The notes: generated by a model from the sequence alone, not told the origin. A DNA stretch of 64,000 nt from Hymenobacter negativus (GCF_016056375.1 NZ_JAEDAE010000007.1:124001-188000), one strand, 5' to 3'; positions 24,831 to 38,188 are shown, counted from the first letter of the stretch. Numbers and translations: made by a program.

Positions 24831-25634
24831 TTACGCTTGTTCCGGCAGCTTGCCCACCAGCGGCTGGAGCAGGCTTTGCGTGGGGTCGAGGAGGGGCTTG
24901 CGGCCATCGCGGCCGGGGCCGGTTCCGCCGTCGTGCACCAGTGTGCCCATGGCTTCGCCGTTCAGCAGGCGCTGCAAGTTGCCCTGCGTATTCATGTCGA
25001 ACACAATGATGGGCAGGTTATTTTCCTTGCAAAGCGTGAAGGCCGTCATATCCATCACGTTCAGGTTCTTGCTCAGCACTTCATCAAATGTAATTTCGGG
25101 GTAGCGCGTGGCCGTGGTGTCCTTCTCCGGGTCGGCCGTGTAGATGCCGTCCACGCGGGTTCCTTTCAGCACCACGTCGGCCTCAATCTCAATGGCCCGC
25201 AGCGAAGCCGCCGAATCCGTGGTGAAATAAGGCGAGCCAATGCCAGCCCCAAAAATGACCACGCGGCCCTTTTCCAGGTGCCGCACGGCGCGCCGCCGGA
25301 TATACGGCTCGCACACCCGCTGAATGGTGAGGCCCGACAGCAGGCGCGTGCTCACTTCCAGCTTCTCTAGGGCGCTTTGCAGGGCCATGGAGTTGATAAC
25401 CGTAGCCAGCATACCCATGTAGTCGCCCTGCACGCGGTCGAGGCCAAAGGCTTCGGCTTCCACGCCACGGTAGATGTTGCCGCCGCCAATTACGACGGCC
25501 ACCTGTACACCCGTGGCAGCTACAGTTTTAATTTCGGAGGCGTACTGCATCAGCCGCTCGGCATCGATACCGTACTGTTGCTGGCCCATCAGCGCTTCGC
25601 CGCTGAGCTTGAGGAGGATGCGATTGTATTTCAA
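24831..25634 (-). CDS. pyrH: Uridylate kinase
   Basis: A 267-residue hexameric UMP kinase of the amino-acid-kinase fold. It starts [16 protein letters not shown], has [20 protein letters not shown] for phosphate binding, [39 protein letters not shown] and [20 protein letters not shown]. It converts UMP to UDP for pyrimidine supply. The last 30 or so residues ([20 protein letters not shown] onward) form an extension beyond the usual 235-240 residue length and look disordered. Upstream on the same strand is a biotin carrier-like gene. Confidence 0.95.
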   Translation of the reverse strand: MKYNRILLKLSGEALMGQQQYGIDAERLMQYASEIKTVAATGVQVAVVIGGGNIYRGVEAEAFGLDRVQGDYMGMLATVINSMALQSALEKLEVSTRLLSGLTIQRVCEPYIRRRAVRHLEKGRVVIFGAGIGSPYFTTDSAASLRAIEIEADVVLKGTRVDGIYTADPEKDTTATRYPEITFDEVLSKNLNVMDMTAFTLCKENNLPIIVFDMNTQGNLQRLLNGEAMGTLVHDGGTGPGRDGRKPLLDPTQSLLQPLVGKLPEQA

Positions 25635-25677
25635 GTCGAGAGGATTGAGTAAGTCAAGCTAATATTGGTTGCGGGCA

Positions 25678-26181
25678 CTAGGCAAATTGCACCAGCACCT
25701 GGCCTTTCTGCACGTTGTCGCGCAGGGTCACTTTCACGCTGCCCACCGTGCCATCGGCGGGCGCTTTCAGAATATTCTCCATTTTCATGGCTTCCAGCAC
25801 CAGCAGCGGGTCGCCCTTCTGCACTGTCTGGCCGGGCGTCACCCGAATATCTACGATGAGGCCGGGCATGGGGGCTTTCAGCTCGTTTACTTTGGTGGCG
25901 GCGGCGTTGCTCATGCCCAGGCGCTCCAACAGCAGGTCGAATCGGTCTTTGGCCGCCAGGGCCACGCGCTGGCCGTTCAGCTTCAGCACAATGTTTTTGG
26001 TGGCGTGGTCAATTTCTACAACTTCCGCATTGTAGGAGCGACCTTCGTAAAGCACATGAAACCGACCTTCACCCAAATCCACTACGTCCCAGGCCAATGG
26101 CTGGCCATTGAGCGTGATAGCGTCGGTGGCGCGATAGTCTACTTCCCAAACTTGGTCGGGGGCGGTGCTGATTTGGAACAT
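25678..26181 (-). CDS. Biotin carboxyl carrier-like subunit (acyl-CoA carboxylase)
   Basis: A 167-residue protein with a C-terminal biotinyl domain (about 98-167). The biotinylation motif is EAMKMEN with the target Lys at residue 133, and the APMPGLIVDI lead strand is present. The N-terminal half is a beta-rich domain seen in carrier subunits of propionyl- or acetyl-CoA carboxylases of Bacteroidota. It carries the activated carboxyl group between the carboxylase and transferase subunits. Those subunits are not in the window. The gene is co-directional with pyrH, 43 bp away. Confidence 0.88.
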   Translation of the reverse strand: MFQISTAPDQVWEVDYRATDAITLNGQPLAWDVVDLGEGRFHVLYEGRSYNAEVVEIDHATKNIVLKLNGQRVALAAKDRFDLLLERLGMSNAAATKVNELKAPMPGLIVDIRVTPGQTVQKGDPLLVLEAMKMENILKAPADGTVGSVKVTLRDNVQKGQVLVQFA

Positions 26182-26277
26182 CGAAAGCGGATGGGGTGGG
26201 AGGAAAGCGGGGTTAAAGGTAGCCCAAATCTCAAATTAATTCAGAAATTGAGGCGTTTTTCGCCTGTAGCTGTTGGC

Positions 26278-28863
26278 ATGAAGTATCTGGTTCCGGGCCT
26301 TACCAGCCTGTTGTTATTCGTACAGTTTCTGGCGGTTGCGCAAAGAGGCACGTCCGGCTCGGGCAAACTGCCCAGCAAAGCCCCCGTTCATAAAAAAGTC
26401 GCACCCGCGCCGTCCGTTGCGCCGGCACCGGCCGGCATTGTGGTACCGTCGTGGCTGCCGTCGGAAGCGCCAATTCAGCCCGCCGCTACCATTCTCACCG
26501 AGGTCACCGATACAAAGCTCGATGTCCGGTTCGACTACAAGAAGCAGCACCTGCTGGGTACGGCCCTGCTCACGTTGCGCTCGCATTTCTACCCGCAATC
26601 GGAATTGGTACTCGATGCCAAGGGCTTCGATGTGCAGAAAGTGGAGTTGGTTAGCGACAAAAAAACGAAGAGCCTTACCTACAATTACAATCGCCGCAAG
26701 CTCGTCATTGCCCTCGACCACCCGTACCCGCGCAGCACACCTTACCAGGTGCGTATCGTGTACGTGGCTAAGCCCAACGAGCTGCCGCAAGGCGGTTCCG
26801 CTGCCATCACCAACGACAAGGGCCTGTACTTCATCAACCCGCTAGGCACCGAGAAGAACAAGCCCCGCCAAATCTGGACCCAGGGCGAGACCGAATCCAG
26901 TTCCTGCTGGTTTCCCACCATCGACAAGCCCAATCAGCGGATGACGCAGGAAATCAGCATGACCGTCGAAAAGCAGTTCAAAACGCTTTCCAATGGCTTG
27001 CTCACGTCCTCGCACACCAACCCCGACGGTACCCGCACCGATACCTGGAAGCTCAGCGAACCCCATGCGCCCTACTTGGCTACCATGGTAGTCGGCGACT
27101 TTGCCGTGGTAAGCGACTCCTGGCACGGCAAGCCCGTCGACTATTACGTGGAGCCTAAATATGCCGGCACTGCCCGCGCCGTCTTCGGCCACACGCCCCA
27201 GATGCTGGATTTTTTCTCCAAAAAGCTGGGCGTGGAATACCCTTGGGAAAAGTACGCCCAGGTAGCCGTGCGAGACTACGTGAGCGGGGCCATGGAGAAC
27301 ACCACCGCGTCCACCTTCGGCAGCTTTGTGCAGGCCTCTAAGCGCGAACTGCTCGACGCTAATTTCCAAACCTCCGAGTTTGTAGTGGCTCACGAGCTAT
27401 TTCACCACTGGTTTGGCGATTATGTGACCTGCGAAAGCTGGGCCAACTTGCCCCTGAACGAGTCCTTCGCTGACTATTCCGAATACCTCTGGGCCGAGTA
27501 TAAGTATGGGGCCGACGAAGCCGGCCTCGTACAGGAAATCAAAATCAACAACTACCTCGAAGAAGCCCAGAGCAAGCGTGAGCCCCTCATTCGCTACCGC
27601 TATCAGAACCGGGAGGACATGCTCGACCGTCATTCTTACGACAAGGGCGGCCGCGTGCTCCACATGCTGCGTAAATACGTGGGCGACGAAGCCTTTTTTG
27701 CCTCTCTCAATCGCTACCTCACCCAGAACAAGCTCTCCGCCGTCGAAATCTCCAAGCTGCGCGTGGCTTTCGAAGAAACCACCGGCGAAGACCTGATGTG
27801 GTTCTTCAACCAGTGGTTCCTCAAGCGCGGCCACCCCGAGCTGCGCATCACCCACAGCTACACCAACGGCCAAGTGAGCCTGCGCGTGCAGCAAACCCAG
27901 GATACGCTCTTCCAGCCCGTCTACCGCCTGCCCGTCACCGTAGCCGTCTGGACCGGTAGCAACCAGCCCACCGAGCACCACATCACCGTCACCAAAGCCG
28001 ACCAAATTTTTCAGCTGCCCGCCAACCAAAAACCCAACCTCGTCAAATTCGATAGCGAGAGCCAGCTTCTGGCCCAGTTCGACGAAGAGCGCACCACCGA
28101 TGAGCTGGTTTTCCAGTTTTACCACGCCCAGAGCTACCAGCAGAAATCCGAAGTGCTGGACCTGCTCCAGAATAAAACCGACCAGATGAGTGTGAGCAGT
28201 CTCCTGCGCAATGCCCTCAACGACAAATTCTGGAACGTACGCCGCCTTGCCCTCGACCACCTCCGCCGCTACCGTGGCCCCGAGCCCGAAGGCATGCGCA
28301 AGGACATTCAGCGCCTCGCTTCCGACCCCGTCTCCCGCGTCCGCGCCCAGGCCATCACCACCCTCGCCACTTTCCCCGACGGCAACTACGGTTCCATTTA
28401 CGGCAAAGCCATCGGCGACAGTTCCGCGCTGGTAGCCGCCGCCGCCCTCGAAGTCCTCGCCAAAAAGCCCGAGCCCACCACCCGCCAGCAGGTGGCTGCC
28501 ATCGAAAACACCACGAGCAGCCCGCTCCTCGTCGCCATCGCCAGCTACTATGCCCTCAACGGCAACCTCGACCAATACCCTTGGTTCTTGCGCCGCCTGC
28601 CCGACGTGACCGAAGGCGACCTCTACGCCTACTTCCAATCCTTCGGCACGCTCATGACCCACATTCCTCCCGTCGAACGCGACAAAGGCGTCAAAATCCT
28701 CGAAGATTACGCCCGTAATGCCCCGCGTTACGAAATCCGCTTGGGGGCCTACAAAAGCCTCGCGCTATTGCTTCCATCCATGCCCAGCCTCAAAGCCACG
28801 CTCCAGAATATTCGCGAGAAAGAAACCGATGACCGGCTCAGAGCATTTTATAACCTTATGTAG
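26278..28863 (+). CDS. M1-family zinc aminopeptidase with HEAT-like C-terminus
   Basis: An 861-residue protein with a signal peptide (MKYLVPGLTSLLLFVQFLAV) and a Pro/Ala-rich linker. The M1 N-terminal beta domain follows, then the substrate motif GAMENTTAS and the zinc site HELFHHWFGDYVTCESWANL with the downstream Glu in NESFADY. The last third (about 610-861) is a helical, HEAT-like repeat region (for example NDKFWNVRRLALDHLRRY, DPVSRVRAQAITTLATF), as in many M1 enzymes. It trims N-terminal residues from peptides in the periplasm or outside. The ATG at 26278 gives the signal peptide. It diverges from the biotin carrier gene and ends before a strong terminator. Confidence 0.92.
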   Translation: MKYLVPGLTSLLLFVQFLAVAQRGTSGSGKLPSKAPVHKKVAPAPSVAPAPAGIVVPSWLPSEAPIQPAATILTEVTDTKLDVRFDYKKQHLLGTALLTLRSHFYPQSELVLDAKGFDVQKVELVSDKKTKSLTYNYNRRKLVIALDHPYPRSTPYQVRIVYVAKPNELPQGGSAAITNDKGLYFINPLGTEKNKPRQIWTQGETESSSCWFPTIDKPNQRMTQEISMTVEKQFKTLSNGLLTSSHTNPDGTRTDTWKLSEPHAPYLATMVVGDFAVVSDSWHGKPVDYYVEPKYAGTARAVFGHTPQMLDFFSKKLGVEYPWEKYAQVAVRDYVSGAMENTTASTFGSFVQASKRELLDANFQTSEFVVAHELFHHWFGDYVTCESWANLPLNESFADYSEYLWAEYKYGADEAGLVQEIKINNYLEEAQSKREPLIRYRYQNREDMLDRHSYDKGGRVLHMLRKYVGDEAFFASLNRYLTQNKLSAVEISKLRVAFEETTGEDLMWFFNQWFLKRGHPELRITHSYTNGQVSLRVQQTQDTLFQPVYRLPVTVAVWTGSNQPTEHHITVTKADQIFQLPANQKPNLVKFDSESQLLAQFDEERTTDELVFQFYHAQSYQQKSEVLDLLQNKTDQMSVSSLLRNALNDKFWNVRRLALDHLRRYRGPEPEGMRKDIQRLASDPVSRVRAQAITTLATFPDGNYGSIYGKAIGDSSALVAAAALEVLAKKPEPTTRQQVAAIENTTSSPLLVAIASYYALNGNLDQYPWFLRRLPDVTEGDLYAYFQSFGTLMTHIPPVERDKGVKILEDYARNAPRYEIRLGAYKSLALLLPSMPSLKATLQNIREKETDDRLRAFYNLM

Positions 28864-28878
28864 GAGCAACTTCCGTGA

Positions 28879-28914
28879 ATGGGGCAAAAAAAGAACAACC
28901 TTTTTTTGCCCCAT
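28879..28914 (+). terminator. Intrinsic terminator of the M1 aminopeptidase gene
   Basis: ATGGGGCAAAAAAAG (28879-28893) pairs perfectly with CTTTTTTTGCCCCAT (28900-28914) across a 6-nt loop. It lies 15 bp after the stop codon and carries a T-run within the stem's 3' arm. Confidence 0.85.
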
Positions 28915-28917
28915 CCC

Positions 28918-28947
28918 TTGCCTGGTGTCAGAAAACCACTAATTTTG
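28918..28947 (+). promoter_or_regulatory. Promoter of the tRNA-Tyr/Gly/Thr-tuf cluster
   Basis: A TTG at 28918-28920, exactly 19 bp, then TAATTTTG at 28940-28947. This matches the Bacteroidota housekeeping promoter (TTG, N19, TAnnTTTG). The transcript would begin about 80 nt before tRNA-Tyr. Confidence 0.75.
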
Positions 28948-29034
28948 CAGCTCCTTACGAAACACTACTGCTTCGGTAGTAACCAAACGCAAGGGATTAG
29001 GCTCCTCGGCAATCGGCCGGGAAGCACCAAAACT

Positions 29035-29114
29035 GGGGGTATCGCATAGCGGCAATTGCGGGTGACTGTAACTCACCTCCTTCGGGTTCATAGGTTCGAG
29101 TCCTGTTACCCCCA
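29035..29114 (+). tRNA. tRNA-Tyr (anticodon GTA)
   Basis: The acceptor arm GGGGGTA pairs with TACCCCC plus discriminator A. The anticodon stem GGTGA/TCACC encloses CTGTAAC with anticodon GTA at 29068-29070. The extra arm is somewhat long, and the T-arm contains TTCGAGT. CCA is not encoded. First gene of a cluster with tRNA-Gly, tRNA-Thr and tuf. Confidence 0.92.
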
Positions 29115-29135
29115 CTTTTTTACATGATGCCATCT

Positions 29136-29208
29136 GCGGGAGTAGCTCAGTTGGTAGAGCGGCAGCCTTCCAAGCTGCAGGTCGCGGGTTCGAACCTCGT
29201 CTCCCGCT
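29136..29208 (+). tRNA. tRNA-Gly (anticodon TCC)
   Basis: Acceptor GCGGGAG pairs with CTCCCGC; D-arm with GTAGCTCAGTTGGTAGAGC; anticodon stem GCAGC/GCTGC with loop CTTCCAA and anticodon TCC at 29169-29171; T-loop TTCGAAC. Lies 21 bp after tRNA-Tyr. Confidence 0.97.
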
Positions 29209-29224
29209 CACGATTTCAGAATAA

Positions 29225-29296
<72 letters not shown>

Positions 29297-29468
29297 CAGA
29301 TTACAAATAAAGTCCAGCGGTCGGAGCAATCCGGCCGCCGGCACGGTTCTCTCAGGCAAGCGACGCACAGTTTTCTATTACAGTAGGGGCTGAGTCTCGC
29401 TTTCTTCGTGTAGGGTCCGATTTTTATCCTTCAAATTCACTTCACCACCTCTTTTTTTACTCTTTACA

Positions 29469-30659
29469 ATGGCTAAAGAAAATTTCGACCGGTCCAAGCC
29501 GCACGTTAACATCGGCACCATCGGCCACGTTGACCACGGCAAAACGACCCTGACTGCTGCTATCACCATGGTGCTGGCAAACCAGGGCCTGGCCGAAAAG
29601 CGTGACTTCTCTTCGATTGACAATGCTCCCGAAGAAAAAGAGCGTGGTATCACCATCAACACTGCTCACGTAGAGTACTCGACCGCTAACCGTCACTACG
29701 CTCACGTTGACTGCCCCGGTCACGCTGACTACGTGAAGAACATGGTAACGGGTGCTGCCCAGATGGACGGCGCTATCCTCGTGGTAGCTGCTACCGACGG
29801 CCCGATGCCCCAGACCCGTGAGCACATCCTGCTCGCTCGTCAGGTAGGTGTTCCCCAGCTGGTAGTGTTCATGAACAAAGTGGACATGGTGGACGACCCC
29901 GAGCTCCTCGAGCTGGTGGAAATGGAAATCCGCGAACTCCTCTCGTTCTACGACTTCGACGGCGACAACATCCCGGTTATCCAGGGTTCGGCCCTCGGCG
30001 GCCTGAACGGCGATGCCAACTGGGTTCCCAAAATCAACGAGCTGATGGACGCGGTTGACTCGTTCATTCCGATTCCCGCTCGTCTGACCGACCTGCCCTT
30101 CCTGATGCCGGTTGAAGACGTGTTCTCGATTACCGGCCGCGGCACCGTGGCTACCGGTCGTATCGAGCGCGGCGTTATCAACTCGGGCGACCAGGTTGAC
30201 ATCCTCGGCATGGGCGCTGCTGCCGGCCTGAAGTCGACGGTTACGGGTGTGGAAATGTTCCGCAAAATCCTCGACCGTGGCGAAGCTGGTGACAACGTAG
30301 GTCTGCTGCTCCGCGGTATTGAAAAAGAAGCCATCCGTCGTGGCATGGTTATCTGCAAGCCCGGCTCGGTAACGCCCCACCAGAAGTTCAAGGCTGAGGT
30401 GTACGTTCTCTCGAAAGAGGAAGGTGGCCGTCACACGCCGTTCTTCAACAACTACCGTCCGCAGTTCTACCTGCGTACCACCGACGTTACCGGCATCATC
30501 ACCCTCCCCGAGGGCGTTGAAATGGTAATGCCCGGCGACAACATCACCATCACTGTTGAGCTCATCAACAAAGTGGCAATGGAGAAAGGCCTCCGTTTCG
30601 CTATCCGTGAGGGTGGCCGTACGGTAGGTGCCGGTCAGGTAACCGAAGTTCTCGACTAA
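29469..30659 (+). CDS. tuf: Elongation factor Tu
   Basis: A 396-residue GTPase that delivers aminoacyl-tRNA to the ribosome. G-domain motifs: GHVDHGKTT (19-27), DCPGHADY (about 81-88) and NKVD. Domains 2 and 3 include [13 protein letters not shown] and the conserved RTTDVTG. Codon use is strongly biased, as expected for a very highly expressed gene. It follows three tRNA genes and is closed by a strong terminator. The 172-bp gap before it shows no TAnnTTTG box, so the tRNA promoter probably drives it. Confidence 0.99.
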   Translation: MAKENFDRSKPHVNIGTIGHVDHGKTTLTAAITMVLANQGLAEKRDFSSIDNAPEEKERGITINTAHVEYSTANRHYAHVDCPGHADYVKNMVTGAAQMDGAILVVAATDGPMPQTREHILLARQVGVPQLVVFMNKVDMVDDPELLELVEMEIRELLSFYDFDGDNIPVIQGSALGGLNGDANWVPKINELMDAVDSFIPIPARLTDLPFLMPVEDVFSITGRGTVATGRIERGVINSGDQVDILGMGAAAGLKSTVTGVEMFRKILDRGEAGDNVGLLLRGIEKEAIRRGMVICKPGSVTPHQKFKAEVYVLSKEEGGRHTPFFNNYRPQFYLRTTDVTGIITLPEGVEMVMPGDNITITVELINKVAMEKGLRFAIREGGRTVGAGQVTEVLD

Positions 30660-30676
30660 GCTTCGGCTTAATCAGT

Positions 30677-30715
30677 AAAAAAGCCGCCCCCAAACTTTTG
30701 GGGGCGGCTTTTTTT
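30677..30715 (+). terminator. Strong intrinsic terminator after tuf
   Basis: AAAAAAGCCGCCCCCAAA pairs with TTTGGGGGCGGCTTTTTT over a very short loop, followed by more T. It begins 17 bp after the tuf stop codon. Confidence 0.95.
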
Positions 30716-30736
30716 ACGCTGAAACAGAAGAGGGTA

Positions 30737-30767
30737 TTTGTTTTCTTCGCTGTTTCTCTTACCTTTG
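30737..30767 (+). promoter_or_regulatory. Promoter of tRNA-Trp-secE-nusG-ribosomal operon
   Basis: TTTG at 30737-30740, exactly 19 bp, then TACCTTTG at 30760-30767, a textbook Bacteroidota promoter. It lies 41 bp upstream of tRNA-Trp. Confidence 0.88.
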
Positions 30768-30808
30768 CACTCCCTTTAGCGAAATGCGCTTTTCGGGAAT
30801 GTTTAAAA

Positions 30809-30879
30809 ACGAGTGTAGTTCAAGGGTAGAATAGAGGTCTCCAAAACCTTTGATGGGAGTTCGAATCTCTCCACTCGTG
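30809..30879 (+). tRNA. tRNA-Trp (anticodon CCA)
   Basis: Acceptor ACGAGTG pairs with CACTCGT, discriminator G; anticodon stem GAGGT/ACCTT with loop CTCCAAA and anticodon CCA at 30841-30843; T-loop TTCGAAT. Placed just upstream of secE, as in many bacteria. Confidence 0.95.
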
Positions 30880-30941
30880 CAATTTGGGCCGGTTGGTCCG
30901 CTCCATGTCAGTTCAGCGGCCACGCTGTTTTTTTCATCACA

Positions 30942-31136
30942 ATGGACAAACTGAGCAATTACTTCCGCACCACCATCGAGGAGATGCGCTACAACGTAAC
31001 GTGGCCCTCGACGACGGAACTCCAGAAGAGCGCCGGCTTGGTGCTGGTGGGCTCGCTCGTGTTTGCCATCGTAGTGGGCGTGATGGATGTCAGCTTTGAG
31101 TCGGTACTCAAAGCGTTTTACAACTCGTTTCGCTAA
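30942..31136 (+). CDS. secE: Preprotein translocase subunit SecE
   Basis: A 64-residue single-pass membrane protein, the minimal form of SecE. An amphipathic N-terminal helix (NYFRTTIEEMRYNVTWPS, with the conserved V-x-W-P) is followed by one transmembrane helix (GLVLVGSLVFAIVVGVMDV). It clamps SecY in the translocon. It sits between tRNA-Trp and nusG. Confidence 0.95.
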   Translation: MDKLSNYFRTTIEEMRYNVTWPSTTELQKSAGLVLVGSLVFAIVVGVMDVSFESVLKAFYNSFR

Positions 31137-31148
31137 TCAATAGTCAAG

Positions 31149-31715
31149 ATGGGCGAATTGAAATGGTACGTGGTGCGCTCGGTGAGCGGCCAAGAGAAAA
31201 AAGCCAAAAATTACCTCGAAACGGAGCTCGGTCGGCATAACCTGACCGAGCTTGTTCCGCAGGTACTGATTCCGGTAGAGAAGGTATTCGAGATGCGCAA
31301 TGGCAAGAAGCGTGTCCGCGAGCGGAACCTTTACCCCGGCTATATCATCATCCACGCCGACCTCGGCCACGGTGAGGTAGACCACATCATCACCAGCACG
31401 CCCGGTGTGATTGGTTTCCTCGGCGACAAAGACAAGAAGGACGCAACGAACAACAAACCCGTTCCGCTGCATATCTCCGAAGTCAACCGCATCCTTGGTA
31501 TTGTGGATGAAGCCGAGCAGCAAGCCGACGCTACCCTCGATAAGCCGTACGTAGTGGGCGAACTCGTGAAAGTAGTAGACGGCCCTTTCAACGGCTTCTC
31601 CGGCAATGTGGACGAAGTATTTGAAGAGCGGAAGAAGCTGAACGTAGTGGTGAAAATCTTCGGTCGTTCGCAGCCGGTAGAACTCAGCTACACCCAAGTA
31701 GAAAAAGAGGCGTAG
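31149..31715 (+). CDS. nusG: Transcription antitermination factor NusG
   Basis: A 188-residue protein. The NGN domain (about 5-115) starts KWYVVRSVSGQEKKAKNYLE and holds LYPGYIIIHADLG; it binds the RNA polymerase clamp. The KOW domain (about 130-185) reads GELVKVVDGPFNGFSGNVDE and can bind S10 (encoded at 47309) or Rho. Its position before the L11-L1-L10-L12-rpoBC genes is conserved. Confidence 0.97.
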   Translation: MGELKWYVVRSVSGQEKKAKNYLETELGRHNLTELVPQVLIPVEKVFEMRNGKKRVRERNLYPGYIIIHADLGHGEVDHIITSTPGVIGFLGDKDKKDATNNKPVPLHISEVNRILGIVDEAEQQADATLDKPYVVGELVKVVDGPFNGFSGNVDEVFEERKKLNVVVKIFGRSQPVELSYTQVEKEA

Positions 31716-31834
31716 CCTTATCAACTATACCACGCCGGCTAATTGCTCCGGGTCGGCGGGGCTTCCAAACAGGAGTTTTCAATACTGAGGCAAGCGCGAG
31801 TTACGACGCAGGAGCCCCAGCCTAATCCATCCAA

Positions 31835-32278
31835 ATGGCCAAAGAAATCAGAGGTTATCTGCGTCTGCAGATAAAGGGAGGCGCCGCGAACCCTTCGCCG
31901 CCGGTAGGACCTGCACTTGGTAGCAAAGGCTTGAACATCATGGAGTTTTGCAAGCAGTTCAATGCTCGCACCCAAGATAAAGCCGGCCAAGTTTGTCCTG
32001 TACTCATCACCATGTACACCGACAAGTCGTTCGACTTCGTGGTGAAGACGGCACCGGCTCCGGTGCTGCTCATGGAAGCTGCCAAGTTGCAGAGCGGTTC
32101 GAAAGAGCCGAACCGTAACAAAGTGGGCTCCGTGACGTGGGACCAGGTGCGTACCATTGCCGAAACCAAAATGCCTGACTTGAACGCTTTCCAAGTGGAA
32201 GCCGCCATGAAGCAGGTTGCCGGCACGGCTCGCAGCATGGGCATTACCATCAAGGGCGATTCTCCTTTTGCTGAATAA
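31835..32278 (+). CDS. rplK: 50S ribosomal protein L11
   Basis: A 147-residue protein of the GTPase-associated centre. The N-terminal domain carries [20 protein letters not shown] (about residues 19-38) and the C-terminal RNA-binding domain ends with [12 protein letters not shown]. The 119-bp gap after nusG contains a possible weak stem (GGGGCTTCC with GGAGCCCC, about 31758-31818) but no recognised L1-binding site. Confidence 0.98.
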   Translation: MAKEIRGYLRLQIKGGAANPSPPVGPALGSKGLNIMEFCKQFNARTQDKAGQVCPVLITMYTDKSFDFVVKTAPAPVLLMEAAKLQSGSKEPNRNKVGSVTWDQVRTIAETKMPDLNAFQVEAAMKQVAGTARSMGITIKGDSPFAE

Positions 32279-32297
32279 TTAAACGGAGAAAAGACAG

Positions 32298-32996
32298 ATG
32301 GCACAAGTAAGCAAAAAGCGCAAGGAAGCCCTTGCCAAACACGACCTGACGCAAGTGCGCAGCCTCGTGGAAGCCGCCAAAGTGGTGAAGGACATTACCT
32401 ACACCAAGTTTGACGCCTCGGTAGATATCGACGTACGCCTCGGCGTGGACCCCCGCAAAGCGGACCAGATGGTTCGTGGCGTGGCCACCCTGCCCCACGG
32501 CACCGGCAAAACCGTTCGTGTACTGGCCCTCGTGACCCCCGACAAGGAGGCCGAAGCCACTGCCGCCGGCGCCGACTTCGTGGGCCTGGACGACTATATC
32601 TCGAAAATCGAGAAAGGCTGGACCGACATCGACGTAATCATCACCATGCCCGCCGTAATGGCTAAGGTAGGTCGCCTGGGCCGCGTGCTCGGCCCCCGTG
32701 GTCTGATGCCAAACCCGAAGTCGGGCACCGTAACGACCGACGTTGCTAAGGCTGTGCAGGAAGTGAAAGCCGGTAAAATCGACTTCAAAGTTGACAAAAC
32801 TGGTATCATCCACTGCTCGGTTGGTAAAGTATCGTTCGATGAGAAGATGCTGGCCGAAAACGCGCTGGAAGTTATTCAGACGCTGGGTCGCCTGAAGCCT
32901 TCGTCGTCGAAAGGCACCTACATCAAGAGCATCACGCTCTCGAGCACGATGTCGCCCGCCGTTCCGGTTGACAGCCAAGTAAATTCCGCTAACTAA
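32298..32996 (+). CDS. rplA: 50S ribosomal protein L1
   Basis: A 232-residue protein of the mobile L1 stalk. Typical blocks are [20 protein letters not shown] (about residues 45-64) and [20 protein letters not shown] (about 124-143). L1 often represses its own operon by binding the mRNA; no clear target site was found here. Lies 19 bp after rplK. Confidence 0.98.
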   Translation: MAQVSKKRKEALAKHDLTQVRSLVEAAKVVKDITYTKFDASVDIDVRLGVDPRKADQMVRGVATLPHGTGKTVRVLALVTPDKEAEATAAGADFVGLDDYISKIEKGWTDIDVIITMPAVMAKVGRLGRVLGPRGLMPNPKSGTVTTDVAKAVQEVKAGKIDFKVDKTGIIHCSVGKVSFDEKMLAENALEVIQTLGRLKPSSSKGTYIKSITLSSTMSPAVPVDSQVNSAN

Positions 32997-33011
32997 TTAA
33001 ATCAACCAAAC

Positions 33012-33560
33012 ATGACCCGGGAAGAAAAACAAGCCCTCGTGGATGAGTTGAGCGGAAAGATGCAATCGCACAACTCGTTCTACATCGTCGATGCTTCGGT
33101 GATGTCGGTAGCGAAAATCAACGAATTCCGTCGCCTAGCGTTCAACCGCGGCCTAGAGTACAAGGTGTACAAAAACACCTTCATCCGTAAGGCTCTCGAC
33201 ACGCTCGGCCACGACACGTCGGAGATGGATGCCGCATTGAAAGGCCAGTCAGGTGTTCTGTTCTCTACGGAGAGCGGCTCGGCTCCGGCCAAAATGCTGC
33301 GCGACTTTTACAAGTCGCAGGCATACCCCCGCGGTGTTGAGCCCAAGCCCGTGCTGAAAGGCGCTTATGTAGATGCCAGCATCTACATCGGCTCGAACCA
33401 GCTCGAAGGCCTAACCAGCATCAAAGGCAAGCAGGAACTGCTCGGTGAGCTCATCGGTCTGCTCCAGTCGCCCGCCAAAAATGTTATCTCTGCTCTGTCG
33501 AGCGGCGGCAACAAACTGGCTGGCATCCTCAAAACCCTCAGCGAAAAAGAGGCCGCCTAA
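33012..33560 (+). CDS. rplJ: 50S ribosomal protein L10
   Basis: A 182-residue stalk-base protein; the N-terminal domain (about 1-130) binds 23S rRNA and L11, and the C-terminal helix (SPAKNVISALSSGGNKLAGI onward) binds L12 dimers. The 15-bp gap after rplA leaves no room for the long L10 leader that controls this gene in enterobacteria. Confidence 0.97.
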   Translation: MTREEKQALVDELSGKMQSHNSFYIVDASVMSVAKINEFRRLAFNRGLEYKVYKNTFIRKALDTLGHDTSEMDAALKGQSGVLFSTESGSAPAKMLRDFYKSQAYPRGVEPKPVLKGAYVDASIYIGSNQLEGLTSIKGKQELLGELIGLLQSPAKNVISALSSGGNKLAGILKTLSEKEAA

Positions 33561-33622
33561 TCCGCAGCTTTTTCGCCCCTCTTTAAATTTTCAACAACAC
33601 ATTTTTTTAACAATCTACAGAA

Positions 33623-34003
33623 ATGGCAGATTTGAAAGCATTCGCTGAGCAGCTTGTAAACCTGACGGTGAAAGAAGTAAACGAATTGGCAGGCATCCTG
33701 AAGGACGAGTACGGCATCGAGCCCGCTGCTGCTGCTCCCGTAATGATGGCTGGTGGCGGTGGCGCTGCTGCTGAAGAGGCTCCCGAGGAGAAGACGTCGT
33801 TCGACGTTATCCTGAAGGCTGCCGGCGGCCAGAAACTGGCTGTTGTGAAGCTGGTGAAAGACCTGACCGGTCTGGGCCTGAAAGAAGCCAAAGAACTGGT
33901 TGACGGTGCTCCCAAGCCCCTGAAAGAAGGCGTTGCCAAAGACGAGGCTGAGTCGCTGAAGAAGCAACTCGAAGAAGCCGGTGCTGAAGTAGAAGTTAAG
34001 TAG
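33623..34003 (+). CDS. rplL: 50S ribosomal protein L7/L12
   Basis: A 126-residue stalk protein that recruits translational GTPases. It has an N-terminal dimerisation domain (1-33), a Gly/Ala-rich hinge ([18 protein letters not shown]) and a C-terminal factor-binding domain ([20 protein letters not shown] onward). Between it and rpoB lie two terminator-like hairpins that probably lower rpoB expression relative to L12. Confidence 0.98.
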   Translation: MADLKAFAEQLVNLTVKEVNELAGILKDEYGIEPAAAAPVMMAGGGGAAAEEAPEEKTSFDVILKAAGGQKLAVVKLVKDLTGLGLKEAKELVDGAPKPLKEGVAKDEAESLKKQLEEAGAEVEVK

Positions 34004-34047
34004 TTTCTGCTCCTGAAGCATCTCCGGACCCGCTTCGAATAAGGATT

Positions 34048-34074
34048 AGACCTGGCAACTTAGCCAGGTCTTTT
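34048..34074 (+). terminator. Attenuator hairpin 1 between rplL and rpoB
   Basis: AGACCTGGC (34048-34056) pairs with GCCAGGTCT (34063-34071) around a 6-nt loop and is followed by TTTT. It lies 44 bp after the rplL stop. As rpoB has no evident promoter of its own, partial read-through is likely. Confidence 0.85.
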
Positions 34075-34095
34075 CCTGTTTGTAGCGTGTCAACC

Positions 34096-34121
34096 GCGCG
34101 AGCTACCCGGTTCGCGCTTTT
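34096..34121 (+). terminator. Possible attenuator hairpin 2 between rplL and rpoB
   Basis: GCGCGA (34096-34101) pairs with TCGCGC (34112-34117) over a 10-nt loop, followed by TTTT. Weaker than hairpin 1, but in tandem with it. Confidence 0.5.
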
Positions 34122-34240
34122 GCTATGTCAGCTAACCATCTTGTTGCACAGGCGGTTAGGGAGTGCAATGCACCGCTGATAAGCCGCCACCCCGGCTTCC
34201 CACTTTACGCTTCTGTGTCCATCTTATAATCCCCATCGCA

Positions 34241-38140
<3,900 letters not shown>

Positions 38141-38148
38141 TGAGAAAC

Positions 38149-38188
38149 GCTGGTTGCGACTGGGGCGAAAGTCTCGGCCGCAACCAGC
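38149..38188 (+). repeat. Stem-loop 1 in the rpoB-rpoC spacer
   Basis: GCTGGTTGCG (38149-38158) pairs perfectly with CGCAACCAGC (38179-38188) around a 20-nt loop, 8 bp after the rpoB stop. There is no U-tract; it could protect or process the rpoB 3' end. Confidence 0.7.

Noticed and set aside
26251..26265. AGGCG-TTTTT-CGCCT mini-hairpin before the M1 aminopeptidase gene
   Set aside because: Five-bp stem in a 96-bp divergent gap; too short to separate from chance in GC-rich DNA.
27397..28662. A 421-codon minus-strand open frame
   Set aside because: Antisense shadow of the M1 aminopeptidase gene with repetitive Gly/Val/Glu composition and no family features.
31716..31834. A possible L1-binding leader or riboregulator upstream of rplK
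   Set aside because: Only a loose GGGGCTTCC/GGAGCCCC pairing over a long loop is visible, and I could not match the known L1 target shape.
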